Positions 35,493-44,233 of a stretch of DNA of 64,000 nucleotides are shown here, piece by piece. The DNA lies in contig JAFEFF010000201.1 in assembly GCA_018240745.1 (NCBI GenBank), positions 99,480 to 163,479 on the forward strand, written 5' to 3'. The position numbers and the translations under genes were made by a program. The notes under the pieces are model-generated. The model searched no databases. It was not told the origin of the DNA and worked only from the letters and a program-made list of their open reading frames with translations. How positions within the stretch are numbered: position 1 is the stretch's first letter; each line of letters starts with the position of its first letter. Source of the stretch: Pseudomonadota bacterium. GTDB lineage: Bacteria; Pseudomonadota; Alphaproteobacteria; Reyranellales; Reyranellaceae.

Positions 35493-36344
35493 ATGCGCTT
35501 TCTCTCGCTTCAGAGCCATGTCGCCTACGGCTACGTCGGCAACCGGGCAGCGACCTTTCCCCTGCAACGATTGGGCCATGAGGTCTGGGCGGTGAACACG
35601 GTCGAGTTCTCGAACCACACCGGCTACGGCGCGTGGAAGGGCCGCACCGCATCCGCCCAGCAAGTTGCCGATATCGTGCACGGTATCGAGACGCTGGGCA
35701 TGCTGGCGAAATGCGACGCCGTGCTGACCGGCTATGTCGGCGATGCGGCACTGGGCGACGTCGTGCTCGACACCGTACGAAAGGTGCGCTCCGCCAACCC
35801 CAAGGCGGTGTGGTGCTGCGATCCGGTGCTGGGCGATATCGACACCGGAATCTACGTGAGGCCCGGCATCGACGCTTTCTTCAGGGACCGTGCTCTGCCG
35901 CAGGCCGACCTGATCACGCCCAACCATTTCGAGCTCGAGCACCTGACCGAGCGCAAGGTCGAGACCCTCGACGAAGCGGTCGCCGCCGCGCGCAGCCTGC
36001 TGAGTGGCCCGCGGCTCGCGCTGGTCACCAGCTTCCTGCGCGCCGGTCTCCAGAGCGAGCAGGTCGAGATGCTGGCAGTGACACCCGACGCCGCCTGGCG
36101 GGTCGTCACCCCGCTGATTGCCTTCGATGTCATGCCCAACGGTACGGGAGACACGGTGGCGGCCCTGTTCACGGCGCACTGGCTGGCGAGCGGCGACATT
36201 GCGGCTGCGCTCGGGACCGTCGCGTCGTCGATCTATGCCGTGCTCGAGACGACGCAGGCGATGGGCGAGCGCGAGCTGCAGCTGGTCGCGGCGCAGGAGC
36301 GACTGCTGTCGCCCCGGCGGCGCTTCACCGCCGAACGGCTCTAG
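35493..36344 (+). CDS. pdxY: Pyridoxal kinase
   Basis: A 283-residue ribokinase-superfamily enzyme that phosphorylates pyridoxal to PLP in the salvage pathway. The N-terminus MRFLSLQSHVAYGYVGNRAATFPLQRLG is diagnostic. DLITPNHFELEHLT follows in the middle, and the nucleotide-binding anion hole is VMPNGTGDTVAALFTAHWLA near residue 213. Length is close to E. coli PdxY (287 aa). In-frame starts at 35481 (GTG) and 35415 are less likely. Confidence 0.93.
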   Translation: MRFLSLQSHVAYGYVGNRAATFPLQRLGHEVWAVNTVEFSNHTGYGAWKGRTASAQQVADIVHGIETLGMLAKCDAVLTGYVGDAALGDVVLDTVRKVRSANPKAVWCCDPVLGDIDTGIYVRPGIDAFFRDRALPQADLITPNHFELEHLTERKVETLDEAVAAARSLLSGPRLALVTSFLRAGLQSEQVEMLAVTPDAAWRVVTPLIAFDVMPNGTGDTVAALFTAHWLASGDIAAALGTVASSIYAVLETTQAMGERELQLVAAQERLLSPRRRFTAERL

Positions 36345-36350
36345 CGCCGC

Positions 36351-37046
36351 ATGCACGTTCCGGGATTCGACTACAACCCGATCATGCTTGCGATCGAGGG
36401 CGCCGTGATCGGCTTCGTGATCGCGGTGCCGGTCGGTCCTGCCGCGGCGCTCTGTATCCGCCGCTCGATCACCATCGGCGCAGTGGCGGGCTACCTGACC
36501 GGGCTGGGCGCGGCGCTGGGAGACGCGGTGTTCGGTGCGATCGCCGCCTTCGGCCTGACCTTCGTCGAGGAATTCGTCGAACGCCACGAAGCCTGGCTGC
36601 GCGGCATCGGCGGCGTGGTGCTGGTCGGCATGGGCTGGGCGACCATCCGTCATCGGCTGCGCACGGTCGGCGACCCGGTGGCCGACGACGCCGAGCACCG
36701 GGTGGCGACGCATTTCCACTTCGCGACCTCGAGCTTCATCATCACCGTCTTCAACCCGCTCACCGTGATGGCGTTCGGCGCGGCCTTCGCCGGCCGCGAT
36801 CTCGCCGGCGTCGGCTCCAACCTGCCGGATGCGGCCACCCTGGTGGCCGGCGTGTTCGCCGGCGCCTGCGCCTGGTGGGCGATCCTGTGCACCGCCGCGG
36901 TGGCGCTGCGCCAGCGGTTCACCACCAAGGGCATGCTGTGGCTGAACCGCATCACCGGCGCGGTGATCCTGGCCTTCGGCGTGGTCGCGCTGGTCTCGCT
37001 CCTGCCGCTGCCCTGGCGCCACATCGCGCGGGCGCTCGACCTTTAG
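36351..37046 (+). CDS. LysE-family amino-acid exporter
   Basis: A 231-residue membrane protein with about six helices. The LysE/RhtB hallmark is near the N-terminus: GFVIAVPVGPAAALCIRRSITIGAVAGYLTGLGAALGDAVFG. The mid-protein FNPLTVMAFGAAFAG also fits. Expected to export amino acids or related metabolites using the proton gradient; substrate unknown. It begins 6 bp after pdxY, likely the same transcript. A second in-frame ATG at 36384 would remove 11 residues with no family support and is possible. Confidence 0.87.
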   Translation: MHVPGFDYNPIMLAIEGAVIGFVIAVPVGPAAALCIRRSITIGAVAGYLTGLGAALGDAVFGAIAAFGLTFVEEFVERHEAWLRGIGGVVLVGMGWATIRHRLRTVGDPVADDAEHRVATHFHFATSSFIITVFNPLTVMAFGAAFAGRDLAGVGSNLPDAATLVAGVFAGACAWWAILCTAAVALRQRFTTKGMLWLNRITGAVILAFGVVALVSLLPLPWRHIARALDL

Positions 37047-37047
37047 C

Positions 37048-37638
37048 TCACGCGAAGCTGCAGACGTCCTCGAAGTCGAGGCGCGGGTTCTGGTTGAACA
37101 GCTTGGCGTGATCGCCGTAGCCGATGTTGCACAGGAAGTTGGAGCGGAAGCGGCCGTCCGGGAAAAATGCCTGGTCGACGATCGCATTGTTGAAGCCGCT
37201 CATGGCGCCGGCATCGAGGCCGACCGCGCGCACGGCGATGATGAAATAGGCGCCCTGCAGGGTGCCGTTGCGGAAGGCGGTGCGGAGCGTGTGCTCCTGC
37301 TTGTCCTCGCCGGTGTAGTTGTCCTTCGCCGCCGGATTGTGCGGGAAGGTCCGCGGCAGGTGCTCATAGAAGCGCGAATCGTAGGCGATGATCGCCGTCA
37401 CCGGCGCGGCCATCGTCTTGTCGAGGTTGCCGGGACTGAGCGCCGGCCGGAGCTTCTCCTTGCCCTCCTTCGTCCGCACGAACACCACGCGCGCCGGCTG
37501 CGAGTTCTGCGAGGTCGGTCCCATTTTCATGATGGCATGGATCTGCCGCAGCTTGTCCTCGCCGACCGGCTTGTCCTGGAAGACGTTGTGGGTGCGCGCA
37601 GAGCGGAGAATGGTGTCGAGGGTCTTGGCGTCGATCAT
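37048..37638 (-). CDS. rutE: RutE/HadB-like malonic semialdehyde reductase (nitroreductase fold)
   Basis: A 196-residue FMN-dependent nitroreductase-fold protein, the same length as E. coli RutE. It opens MIDAKTLDTILRSARTHN and contains MGPTSQNSQPARVVFV and the C-terminal NIGYGDHAKLFNQNPRLDFEDVC, which is specific to the RutE/HadB subgroup. In E. coli it reduces malonic semialdehyde to 3-hydroxypropionate during pyrimidine breakdown. No other rut genes are nearby, so here it may work alone on reactive aldehydes or nitro compounds. It ends convergently, 1 bp from the LysE-type gene. Confidence 0.85.
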   Translation of the reverse strand: MIDAKTLDTILRSARTHNVFQDKPVGEDKLRQIHAIMKMGPTSQNSQPARVVFVRTKEGKEKLRPALSPGNLDKTMAAPVTAIIAYDSRFYEHLPRTFPHNPAAKDNYTGEDKQEHTLRTAFRNGTLQGAYFIIAVRAVGLDAGAMSGFNNAIVDQAFFPDGRFRSNFLCNIGYGDHAKLFNQNPRLDFEDVCSFA

Positions 37639-37707
37639 GCGCCAAGCGTAGCGCAAAACGACACCAGCGAGATACCGGCGATGACGCTTCTCGCAGGCGC
37701 GGTCGCG

Positions 37708-39126
37708 TTACGGCCGGGAAACCTCGTCCTTCAGACTCTCGAGCGCCTCCCGCACCTGGGCGAACACCGAGTCCCAGTCGCCCGCCCTGGGCTGGCGGAA
37801 CAGCCGCGCCGAGGGATACCAGGGCGCGCGCGTGCCGCCCAACTGCCAGCGCCAGTCGGCCGCCAGCGGCAGCAGCACCCAGGTCCGCACGCCCATCGCC
37901 GCGCCGAGATGGGCGACCGGCGCATCGATCGAGATCAGAAGATCGAGCTGCGACAGCGCGGTCGCGGCCTCGGCGAAATCGAAGACGCCGCGGCCGACAT
38001 CGTGCATCAGGCCGCCGGCGCCGAACTGCTGAATCTCGTTCTGATGCACGCCGCCCTGCAGGCTGAACACCAGCAGCTCCGGATCGCCGGCCAGCGCGAG
38101 GAACTTGGCGAACGGCGCCGAGCGCCGGCGGTCCTGGGGCTGGCCGGGCATCGCCGCCCAGTAGATGCCGATGCGCAGCTTCGCCTTGTCGAGATGGCCG
38201 AGCCGGATGCGATTGTCGCCCGGCGCTTTCAGGTATGGCGCCGAGACGGCGGCGAAGTCGGCGCGGCAGAGATGCGGCAGCGAGACCAGCGACGCATGCA
38301 GGTCGAAGGGCGGCAGCCGCTCGCCCTCAGCCACCACCTCGTCGACATAGTCGGTGCCGGCCAGCAGGTCCTTGAGCAGCTCCTGGCAGAGCACGATCAC
38401 GTAAGCGCCACGGCGTTTCAGCTCGCGGGCAAAGCGCACGAACAGCAGCACGTCGCTCAGGCCCTGCTCGGGATAGAGCAGGACGCGCTTGCCGGCGATC
38501 TCGCCGCCGTCCCAGGCGGGCTGGCGGAAGTCGACCGCCGGCGTCTCGGGCAGGCGCTTGCGCGCCTCGTAGGCGGCAAATCCGACCTCGAGCTCGCCGC
38601 GCATCATCAGGGCGATCGCGAGCTCGGTGCGGGCGCGGCGGTTCTGCGGATTGAGCGCCAGTGCGCGGCCGAGACAGCCGACCGCCTCGTCGATGCGGCC
38701 GAGGTCGCGCAGGCAGAGCGCCAGATTGAAGAAGCCCTCGCCGTAGTCACGGTTGAGCGCGATCGACTGGAAGTGATGCTTCACCGCCTCGTCGAGCTGG
38801 CCCGCGGCGCGCAGCGCGTTGCCGAGATTGGAATGCAGCGCCGGATTATCGGGATCGGCGGTGAGCGACAGGCGATGATGCGCGACCGACGCCTCGAGCT
38901 TGCCGATCAGGCGCAGCGCCACGCCGAGATTGTTGTGCAGTTCGGCGTGATAGGGCCGCAGCGACAGCAGTCGCAGGTACGACTGGATCGCTTCGTCGAG
39001 CCGACCCGCGCGATGGGCCTGGGCGGCCAGCCGCAACTGCTGCACGAAGCTGTCGGCCTGGAAAAGCGGAATGGGATCGGCCCGGGATTCCCGGCGCAAC
39101 GAATGGATCGACGGCGTGTCGTTCAC
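37708..39126 (-). CDS. TPR protein with glycosyltransferase-9-like C-terminal domain
   Basis: A 472-residue protein starting with GTG. Residues ~25-205 hold about five tetratricopeptide repeats (for example AELHNNLGVALRLIGKLEASVAHH and PALHSNLGNALRAAGQLDEAVKHH). Residues ~215-460 resemble the C-terminal part of heptosyltransferase-like (GT9) or O-GlcNAc-transferase-like proteins: KRVLLYPEQGLSDVLLFVRFARELKRRGA, LRIGIYWAAMP, then LLISIDAPVAHLGAAMGVRTWVLLPLAADWRW. Such proteins often modify surface glycans or flagellin. The short upstream region is unusually AT-rich for this genome. Confidence 0.78.
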   Translation of the reverse strand: MNDTPSIHSLRRESRADPIPLFQADSFVQQLRLAAQAHRAGRLDEAIQSYLRLLSLRPYHAELHNNLGVALRLIGKLEASVAHHRLSLTADPDNPALHSNLGNALRAAGQLDEAVKHHFQSIALNRDYGEGFFNLALCLRDLGRIDEAVGCLGRALALNPQNRRARTELAIALMMRGELEVGFAAYEARKRLPETPAVDFRQPAWDGGEIAGKRVLLYPEQGLSDVLLFVRFARELKRRGAYVIVLCQELLKDLLAGTDYVDEVVAEGERLPPFDLHASLVSLPHLCRADFAAVSAPYLKAPGDNRIRLGHLDKAKLRIGIYWAAMPGQPQDRRRSAPFAKFLALAGDPELLVFSLQGGVHQNEIQQFGAGGLMHDVGRGVFDFAEAATALSQLDLLISIDAPVAHLGAAMGVRTWVLLPLAADWRWQLGGTRAPWYPSARLFRQPRAGDWDSVFAQVREALESLKDEVSRP

Positions 39127-39185
39127 AATTTCGAAGGTTACATTAAAAATACAGCATAAGCATCTGGTAAATAATAATAACTAAG
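39127..39185. promoter_or_regulatory. AT-rich leader of the TPR/glycosyltransferase-like gene
   Basis: About 60 bp upstream of the GTG start are markedly AT-rich (runs such as TAAATAATAATAAC and TTAAAAATAC) in a genome where most spacers are GC-rich. It probably holds the promoter, and AT-rich DNA of this kind is often bound by nucleoid proteins. No clear -35/-10 pair can be fixed. Confidence 0.45.
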
Positions 39186-39266
39186 ATCACCTGAGCGAAG
39201 CGAAGGACCTCGTGGCGATGGCTCATGGCACGCCATTGCGCAATGAGATCCTTCGCTACCTGAAGG
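39186..39266. repeat. Inverted-repeat element, family B copy 2 (degenerate)
   Basis: Left arm CCTGAGCGAAGCGAAGGACC and right arm GAGATCCTTCGCTACCTGAAG pair imperfectly around a short centre. It is a worn copy of the element at 27.06 kb. It lies just past the asd stop codon, so it may end asd transcription. Confidence 0.65.
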
Positions 39267-39268
39267 GC

Positions 39269-40282
39269 CTAGATGTAGCCTTTGATCAGCTCCTCGGCGA
39301 TCTGCACGGCATTGAGCGCGGCGCCCTTGCGCAGGTTGTCGCTCACCACCCACAGGGCGAGGCCGTTCTCGACTGTCGGATCGACGCGGAGACGGCTCAC
39401 GAACACGCCGTCCTGGCCGGCGATCTCCTTGGGCGTCACGTAACCGCCGGGCTCGCGGCGATCGACCACCAGCACGCCTGGCGCGGCGGCCAGCAACTGG
39501 TGCGCCTCGCGTTCGTCGAGCGGCTCCTCGAGCTCGAGATTGATCGCCTCGGCATGGCCGATGAACGTCGGCACGCGCACGCAGGTGGCGTGGACCTTGA
39601 TCTTGGGGTCGAGGATCTTCTTGGTCTCGACCACCATCTTCCATTCCTCCTTGGTCGAGCCGTCTTCCATGAAGACGTCGATGTGGGGAATGACGTTGAA
39701 GGCGATGTTCTTGGCGAACTTCCTGGGCTCGAGCGCCTCGTTGACGAAGAAGCTCTTGGTCTGGTTGAGCAGCTCGTCCATCGCCTCCTTGCCGGCGCCG
39801 GAGGTCGATTGGTAGGTCGAGACCACCACGCGCTTGATCTTCGCGGCCTGGTGAATCGGCTTCAGCGCCGTCACCATCTGGATGGTCGAGCAGTTGGGGT
39901 TGGCGATGATGCCGCGGCCCTTGTAGCCCTTGATCGCCTCGCCGTTCACCTCCGGCACGACCAGCGGCACGTCCGGGTCCATGCGCCAATAGGAGGTGTT
40001 GTCGATCACCACGCCGCCGGCCTTGGCCGCGCGCGGGCTGTGCTCGGCGGAGACCTTGGCCCCCGGCGACGACAGCACGATGTCGATGCCCTTGAAGTCG
40101 AACTTGGCGAGGTCCTGGACCTTCAGGACCTTGTCCTCGCCGAACGACACCTGGCGCCCGGCCGAGCGCGACGAGGCCAGCGCGACGACGTCGTCGACCG
40201 GAAAGTTCCGTTCGGAGAGGATCTGCAGCATTTCGCGCCCGACATTGCCGGTCGCGCCAACCACGGCGACTCTGTATCCCAT
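39269..40282 (-). CDS. asd: Aspartate-semialdehyde dehydrogenase
   Basis: A 337-residue enzyme that reduces aspartyl phosphate to aspartate semialdehyde, the branch point to lysine, diaminopimelate, threonine and methionine. The NADP site GATGNVGREM (9-18), the catalytic Cys131 in NPNCSTIQM and the LRVDPTVENGLALWVVSDNLRKGAA segment near the end are intact. Length matches the family. Essential for peptidoglycan synthesis. It is a single gene, flanked by repeats on both sides. Confidence 0.96.
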   Translation of the reverse strand: MGYRVAVVGATGNVGREMLQILSERNFPVDDVVALASSRSAGRQVSFGEDKVLKVQDLAKFDFKGIDIVLSSPGAKVSAEHSPRAAKAGGVVIDNTSYWRMDPDVPLVVPEVNGEAIKGYKGRGIIANPNCSTIQMVTALKPIHQAAKIKRVVVSTYQSTSGAGKEAMDELLNQTKSFFVNEALEPRKFAKNIAFNVIPHIDVFMEDGSTKEEWKMVVETKKILDPKIKVHATCVRVPTFIGHAEAINLELEEPLDEREAHQLLAAAPGVLVVDRREPGGYVTPKEIAGQDGVFVSRLRVDPTVENGLALWVVSDNLRKGAALNAVQIAEELIKGYI

Positions 40283-40330
40283 GGCGGGGGGAGATAGGCG
40301 CTGAGCGACGCTTTTGCAAACATCTCATGT

Positions 40331-40438
40331 CCCCTCCCCCGCAGGGGGAGGGTTAGGGTGGGGGACGCGGATGCTCGATCAGCAAGGTCTTCGGGAGGAG
40401 AAATCCCCCTCCCCAACCCTCCCCCTCCGGGGGAGGAA
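40331..40438. repeat. CCCTCCCCC palindromic repeat
   Basis: A compound inverted repeat between asd and the Bug-type gene. It begins with CCCCTCCCCCGCAGGGGGAG and ends with CTCCCCCTCCGGGGGAGG, with GGGTTAGGGTGGGGG and CCCCCTCCCCAACCCT pairing between the two. This GC-rich repeat type is known from many alphaproteobacterial genomes. It differs in sequence from family A but has the same hairpin-spacer-hairpin plan. It abuts the stop codon of the Bug-type gene. Confidence 0.7.
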
Positions 40439-40440
40439 GG

Positions 40441-41415
40441 CTACCCCGCCGTGGCCCCCGAGGCCTTGATGATGGGTAGCCAGAAGTCGGTGTCCTGGTG
40501 GAGGAACTTCAGCGCCTCCTCGGGCGAGCGCGGCGGCCAGGCGATCATCCCCTGCTCGTCGAACTTCTTGCGCATCTCGGGCAGGTTGGTGATGCGGTTG
40601 AACTCGCCGTTGAGCCGGGCCACCAGCGGCTGCGGCAGGCCGGCCGGCGCGCCGAAGCCCAGCCAGGTGTCGACGACGAAGTCCTTGAACCCCGATTCGA
40701 TCATGGTCGGCAGCTCGGGGAACTGATCGATCCGCTTCGCGCTGGTCACCGCCAGCGCCTTGAGCTTGCCCGAGCGGATCAGCCCGACCACGGTGGGCGT
40801 GTTGAACATGCCCATCTGCACCTCGCCGTTGACCACGGCCTGGATGCCGGCGGGCGTCGCGCGATAGGGCACGTGGGTCATCTTCACGCCCGAGCGCATC
40901 TCGAGCAGCACGCCCGACATGTGATGGCTGGTGCCGACGCCGCCCGAGGAGAAGGTGAACTCGCCCTTCCTGGCGCGCGCCTGCTCGACCACGTCGGCCA
41001 CGGTCTTGGCCGGGTTGGACGGATGCACGATCAGCACGTTGGCGACCGAGAAGTTGATCGACAGGACGACCAGGTCCTTGAACGGATCGTAGCCGGGCGT
41101 CTTGTAGAGACCGAGATTGTAGACCAGCAGGCCCTGGGCGATGACGCCGAGCGTGTAGCCGTCCGGCGCGGCGCGCGCGAGCTCGGCCATGGCGATAGTG
41201 CCGCCGGCCCCGGTCTTGTTGTCGACGACCACGGTCTGGCCAAGCGCCTTGCCCAGCTCGTCGCCGTAGAGCCGCCCGCCGATGTCGCCGGTGGCGCCGG
41301 GCGCGTAGGGGACGATCATGCGGATCGTATGCGTCGGCCACTGTTGCGCCCGGGCAATGAAGGGTGCCGCAAAGGGTGCCGTGAGCGAAGCGGCGAGAAG
41401 CGCGCGTCTTTTCAT
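40441..41415 (-). CDS. Bug-family (TctC-like) extracytoplasmic solute-binding protein
   Basis: A 324-residue periplasmic binding protein. The signal peptide MKRRALLAASLTAPFAAPFIARAQ is followed by the Bug signature WPTHTIRMIVPYAPGATGDIGGR and DNKTGAGGTIAMAELARAAPDG. These proteins bind carboxylates or amino acids, usually for TctAB-type transporters, and are greatly expanded in some proteobacteria. No TctA/TctB genes are nearby. Its start overlaps the sulfatase stop (TGATG), so the two are translationally coupled. Confidence 0.92.
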   Translation of the reverse strand: MKRRALLAASLTAPFAAPFIARAQQWPTHTIRMIVPYAPGATGDIGGRLYGDELGKALGQTVVVDNKTGAGGTIAMAELARAAPDGYTLGVIAQGLLVYNLGLYKTPGYDPFKDLVVLSINFSVANVLIVHPSNPAKTVADVVEQARARKGEFTFSSGGVGTSHHMSGVLLEMRSGVKMTHVPYRATPAGIQAVVNGEVQMGMFNTPTVVGLIRSGKLKALAVTSAKRIDQFPELPTMIESGFKDFVVDTWLGFGAPAGLPQPLVARLNGEFNRITNLPEMRKKFDEQGMIAWPPRSPEEALKFLHQDTDFWLPIIKASGATAG

Positions 41416-42815
41416 CAGAGCCCCACCGAATGAGCGACAAGTTGAGCGAGTTGCCTGCGCAGCCGCGCGACCAGCGGACCGCTGCCGCGCTTGCCGATGA
41501 TGTTCTTCATCTCGAACGGATCGGCCTCGAGGTCGTACAGCTCGTCGCATTCGACGCCGTCGAGCGACTTCTGCGTCCAGTGGATGTACTTGTGCGTCCG
41601 GGTGCGGATCGCCTTGTAGCTCATGCCGATCAGCCACGGCATGGCGTTCTCGCTGAAGTATTCGCACATGAACGAGCTGCGCCAGCCGCGCCTGCGGCCC
41701 TTCTTCGCGAGCGGGCGCAGCGACAGGCCCTGGATGTGCTCCCTGTCGGCGGCCTTGGCGCCGGCGAGGTCGAGCACCGTCGGCGCGATGTCGAGCGCCA
41801 GCACGAGATCGTGGTTCACCGTGCCCGGCCTGAACCATGCCGGATAGCGGATCAGGAACGGCGACTTGATGCCCTCCTCGTAGGCGAACCGGCGCTCGGG
41901 GCCGAGCCCATGCTCGCCGAAGAAATAGCCGTTGTCGCCGAGGAACAGGATGAAGGTGTTGTCGAGCTGGCCGGTCTCTTCCAGCGCCCTGAAGACGTCG
42001 CCCATGCCCTCGTCGACGCTCGCCATCATCGCGGCGCGCAGCCGGATCTCCTCCTCGGTGCCGGCCTTCATGCCGTCGAGCAGCGCGCGCGAGGCCTCGT
42101 TGACGCGAAGCTCGAAGGCTTCTTTCCAGGCAGGCTTCTGCTTCACCACGTCGGCGTGGGGCAGCGCGTTGGGCCGGCGCGGGAAGTGTTCGCCCTTGTA
42201 GAGATCGGCATGGCGCGGCGCCGGCAGGTAGCCGCCGTTCTTGAACGAGACCTGGCCGTCGGCTGCCTGGTAGGCGTCCGGATGCACCGCCTTGTGGGCG
42301 AAGAACAGGGCGAATGGCTTGTCACGCTGGCGGCGCAGAAACTCCACCGCGTGGGTGTTCAACAGGTCGGTGATATAGCCTTTGTGCTGGCGCTCGTCGC
42401 CGTTGATGTTCAGCACCGGATCGACGATGGAACCGTGACCCGGGAAGCTTACCCAGTGGTCGTAGCCCGGCCGCGGGCCGCCGGAATTGCCCATGTGCCA
42501 CTTGCCGACATGCGCCGTCTCGTAGCCCAGCTTTTGCAGGACGACGTGATAGTTCGGCAGGCGATGGCTGTGCGCGTCGCGCGCAACGTTGTCGATGATG
42601 CCGTGGCGGCTCGCATACTGGCCGGTCAGGATCGACGCCCGGTTGGGCGAGCAGAGCGGCGTGGTGTGGAACGCCGCCGTGAACATCGCGCCTTCATGGC
42701 CGATGCGATCGATGTTCGGCGTCTTCATGTAGGGATGGCCGCAGATCCCGAGCTCGTCGAACCGGAGATCGTCGATCAGGACGATCAGGAAATTCGGTTT
42801 GCGGCTTGCCGGCAC
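41415..42815 (-). CDS. Sulfatase-family hydrolase (arylsulfatase-like)
   Basis: A 466-residue alkaline-phosphatase-superfamily enzyme. The sulfatase signature begins at Cys55 in PLCSPNRASILTG, the C-x-P-x-R motif whose Cys is converted to formylglycine. Metal-binding Asp15-Asp16 (LIDDLRFDE) and the GKWHMG motif are present. No signal peptide is seen with the GTG start at 42815, which has a GGGGAG site. It should hydrolyse sulfate (or phosphonate) esters in the cytoplasm. It is coupled to a Bug-type binding protein, hinting at a sulfated or related organic acid as substrate. Confidence 0.9.
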   Translation of the reverse strand: MPASRKPNFLIVLIDDLRFDELGICGHPYMKTPNIDRIGHEGAMFTAAFHTTPLCSPNRASILTGQYASRHGIIDNVARDAHSHRLPNYHVVLQKLGYETAHVGKWHMGNSGGPRPGYDHWVSFPGHGSIVDPVLNINGDERQHKGYITDLLNTHAVEFLRRQRDKPFALFFAHKAVHPDAYQAADGQVSFKNGGYLPAPRHADLYKGEHFPRRPNALPHADVVKQKPAWKEAFELRVNEASRALLDGMKAGTEEEIRLRAAMMASVDEGMGDVFRALEETGQLDNTFILFLGDNGYFFGEHGLGPERRFAYEEGIKSPFLIRYPAWFRPGTVNHDLVLALDIAPTVLDLAGAKAADREHIQGLSLRPLAKKGRRRGWRSSFMCEYFSENAMPWLIGMSYKAIRTRTHKYIHWTQKSLDGVECDELYDLEADPFEMKNIIGKRGSGPLVARLRRQLAQLVAHSVGL

Positions 42816-42841
42816 TGCTCTCTCCCCCTTCAGTTCCTTCT

Positions 42842-42985
42842 TCCCCTTGGCGGAATCCGCCAAGGGGAAGTGCCCGCGTCTCACGCGGGCGATGGGGTCA
42901 TGCGGCACGAACCGTGGCTCCCGACCCCTCCGCCCTCGTATGACGAGAGCACCTCCCCTTCGCGGAATCCGCGAAGGGGAGGAAA
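42842..42985. repeat. Palindromic element, family A copy 3
   Basis: A 144-bp compound palindrome between the sulfatase gene and the divergent CaiB genes. End hairpins are CCCCTTGGCGG-AAT-CCGCCAAGGGG (left) and CCCCTTCGCGG-AAT-CCGCGAAGGGG (right). The centre has ATGGGGTCATG...GACCCCTCCG and a CCCTCGTATGACGAGAG mini-hairpin followed by CACCTCCCC, matching copies 1 and 2. The two end hairpins differ from each other only by compensated stem changes. Confidence 0.78.
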
Positions 42986-43021
42986 GTTTGATCTAGTATC
43001 CGCGAGAAAGGGATTCATTGC

Positions 43022-44233
43022 ATGCCGGAATCTGCCCTGCCTCTCGCCGGACTGAAGGTCCTCGATATCAGCTCGTTCATCGCCGCACCCGCCGCCGCCG
43101 TGGTGCTGGGCGACTGGGGCGCCGACGTGGTCAAGATCGAGGGGCCGGACGGCGATCCCAACCGGCGGATCATGACCGACTCGGCGAACTACCCGAAGGC
43201 CGCGGTGAACTATCCGTGGGAGATGGACTCGCGGAACAAGCGCTCGATCGTGCTCGACCTCAAGAAACCCGAGGCCCGTGCCGCGCTCGACCGGCTGCTG
43301 AAATGGGCCGACGTCATGATCGTGAACTTCCCGCCGCTGGTGCGCGAGAAGCTCAAGCTCTCCTACGAGGACATCAAGCCGGTCAACCCGCGGCTGATCT
43401 ACGCCTCGCTGACCGGCTACGGCGAGACCGGTCCCGACCGCGACCGGCCCGGTTTCGACGCGACCGCCTACTTCGCGCGCTCCGGCCTGCTCGACGCGCA
43501 GCGCTACGAGGGCGGCCCCCCGGGCGTGCCGGGGCCGGCGCAGGGCGATCGCGCGACGGCGATGGCGCTGGTCTCCTCGATCCTGATGGCCCTGATCCAT
43601 CGCATGAAGACCGGCGAGGGCTCGTGGGTCGGCACCTCGCTGCTGGGCAACGGCTTGTGGGCGTGCGGCGTGATCGCCCAGGCCGCGCTCGCCAACGCCT
43701 ACCTGCCGCATCGGCCGCCGCCGGACCGGCCGCGTTCGGCACTGGGCAACATCTACCGCACCTCCGACGACCGCTGGCTGCAGCTCACCATCGTCGCCGA
43801 AGACAAGATGTGGCCGCCGCTCGCCCGGGCGCTCGGCCATCCCGAGCTGCTGACCGATCCACGCTTCGCCGAGACGGTCGAGCGGCGAAAGCACTCGGCC
43901 GATCTCGCCGCGATCATGGGCAAGGCGTTCGAGAGCAACACCTACGCCTACTGGCTCAAGGCCTTGTCGGCGGGCGGCATCACCTTCGGCGTGATCAGCC
44001 GGCCGCAGGATGTGCCGCACGACGAGCAGGCGGTGGCGTGCGGCGCGATCGTCGACACCGAGATTCCCGATCTGCCGCGCACCCTGAGCAATCCGATCCG
44101 CCTCGGCTTCGCCGCGCAGCGCATCGCCCATCCCGCCCCCGGGCTCGGTCAGCACAGCGACGAGATCCTGCGCGAGGTCGGGCTCGAGGCGCGCGAGATC
44201 GCGGCGCTGAAATCGACCGGTGCCGTCAAATGA
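43022..44233 (+). CDS. CaiB/BaiF-family CoA-transferase (first of tandem pair)
   Basis: A 403-residue class III CoA-transferase. The N-terminal nucleotide-like fold begins LAGLKVLDISSFIAAPAAAVVLGDWGADVVKIE. The conserved SLTGYGETGPDRDRPGFD follows at about residues 129-146. The Asp in PAQGDRATAM (Asp176) is at the catalytic position known from formyl-CoA transferase. Members form interlocked dimers and move CoA between carboxylic acids. The next gene is a close paralogue of equal length overlapping by 4 bp. Substrates are unknown. Confidence 0.9.
   Translation: MPESALPLAGLKVLDISSFIAAPAAAVVLGDWGADVVKIEGPDGDPNRRIMTDSANYPKAAVNYPWEMDSRNKRSIVLDLKKPEARAALDRLLKWADVMIVNFPPLVREKLKLSYEDIKPVNPRLIYASLTGYGETGPDRDRPGFDATAYFARSGLLDAQRYEGGPPGVPGPAQGDRATAMALVSSILMALIHRMKTGEGSWVGTSLLGNGLWACGVIAQAALANAYLPHRPPPDRPRSALGNIYRTSDDRWLQLTIVAEDKMWPPLARALGHPELLTDPRFAETVERRKHSADLAAIMGKAFESNTYAYWLKALSAGGITFGVISRPQDVPHDEQAVACGAIVDTEIPDLPRTLSNPIRLGFAAQRIAHPAPGLGQHSDEILREVGLEAREIAALKSTGAVK

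Noticed and set aside
43018..44229. In-frame extension upstream of the second CaiB/BaiF gene
   Set aside because: It is the +1 shadow of the first transferase; the second gene starts at the overlapping ATG at 44230.
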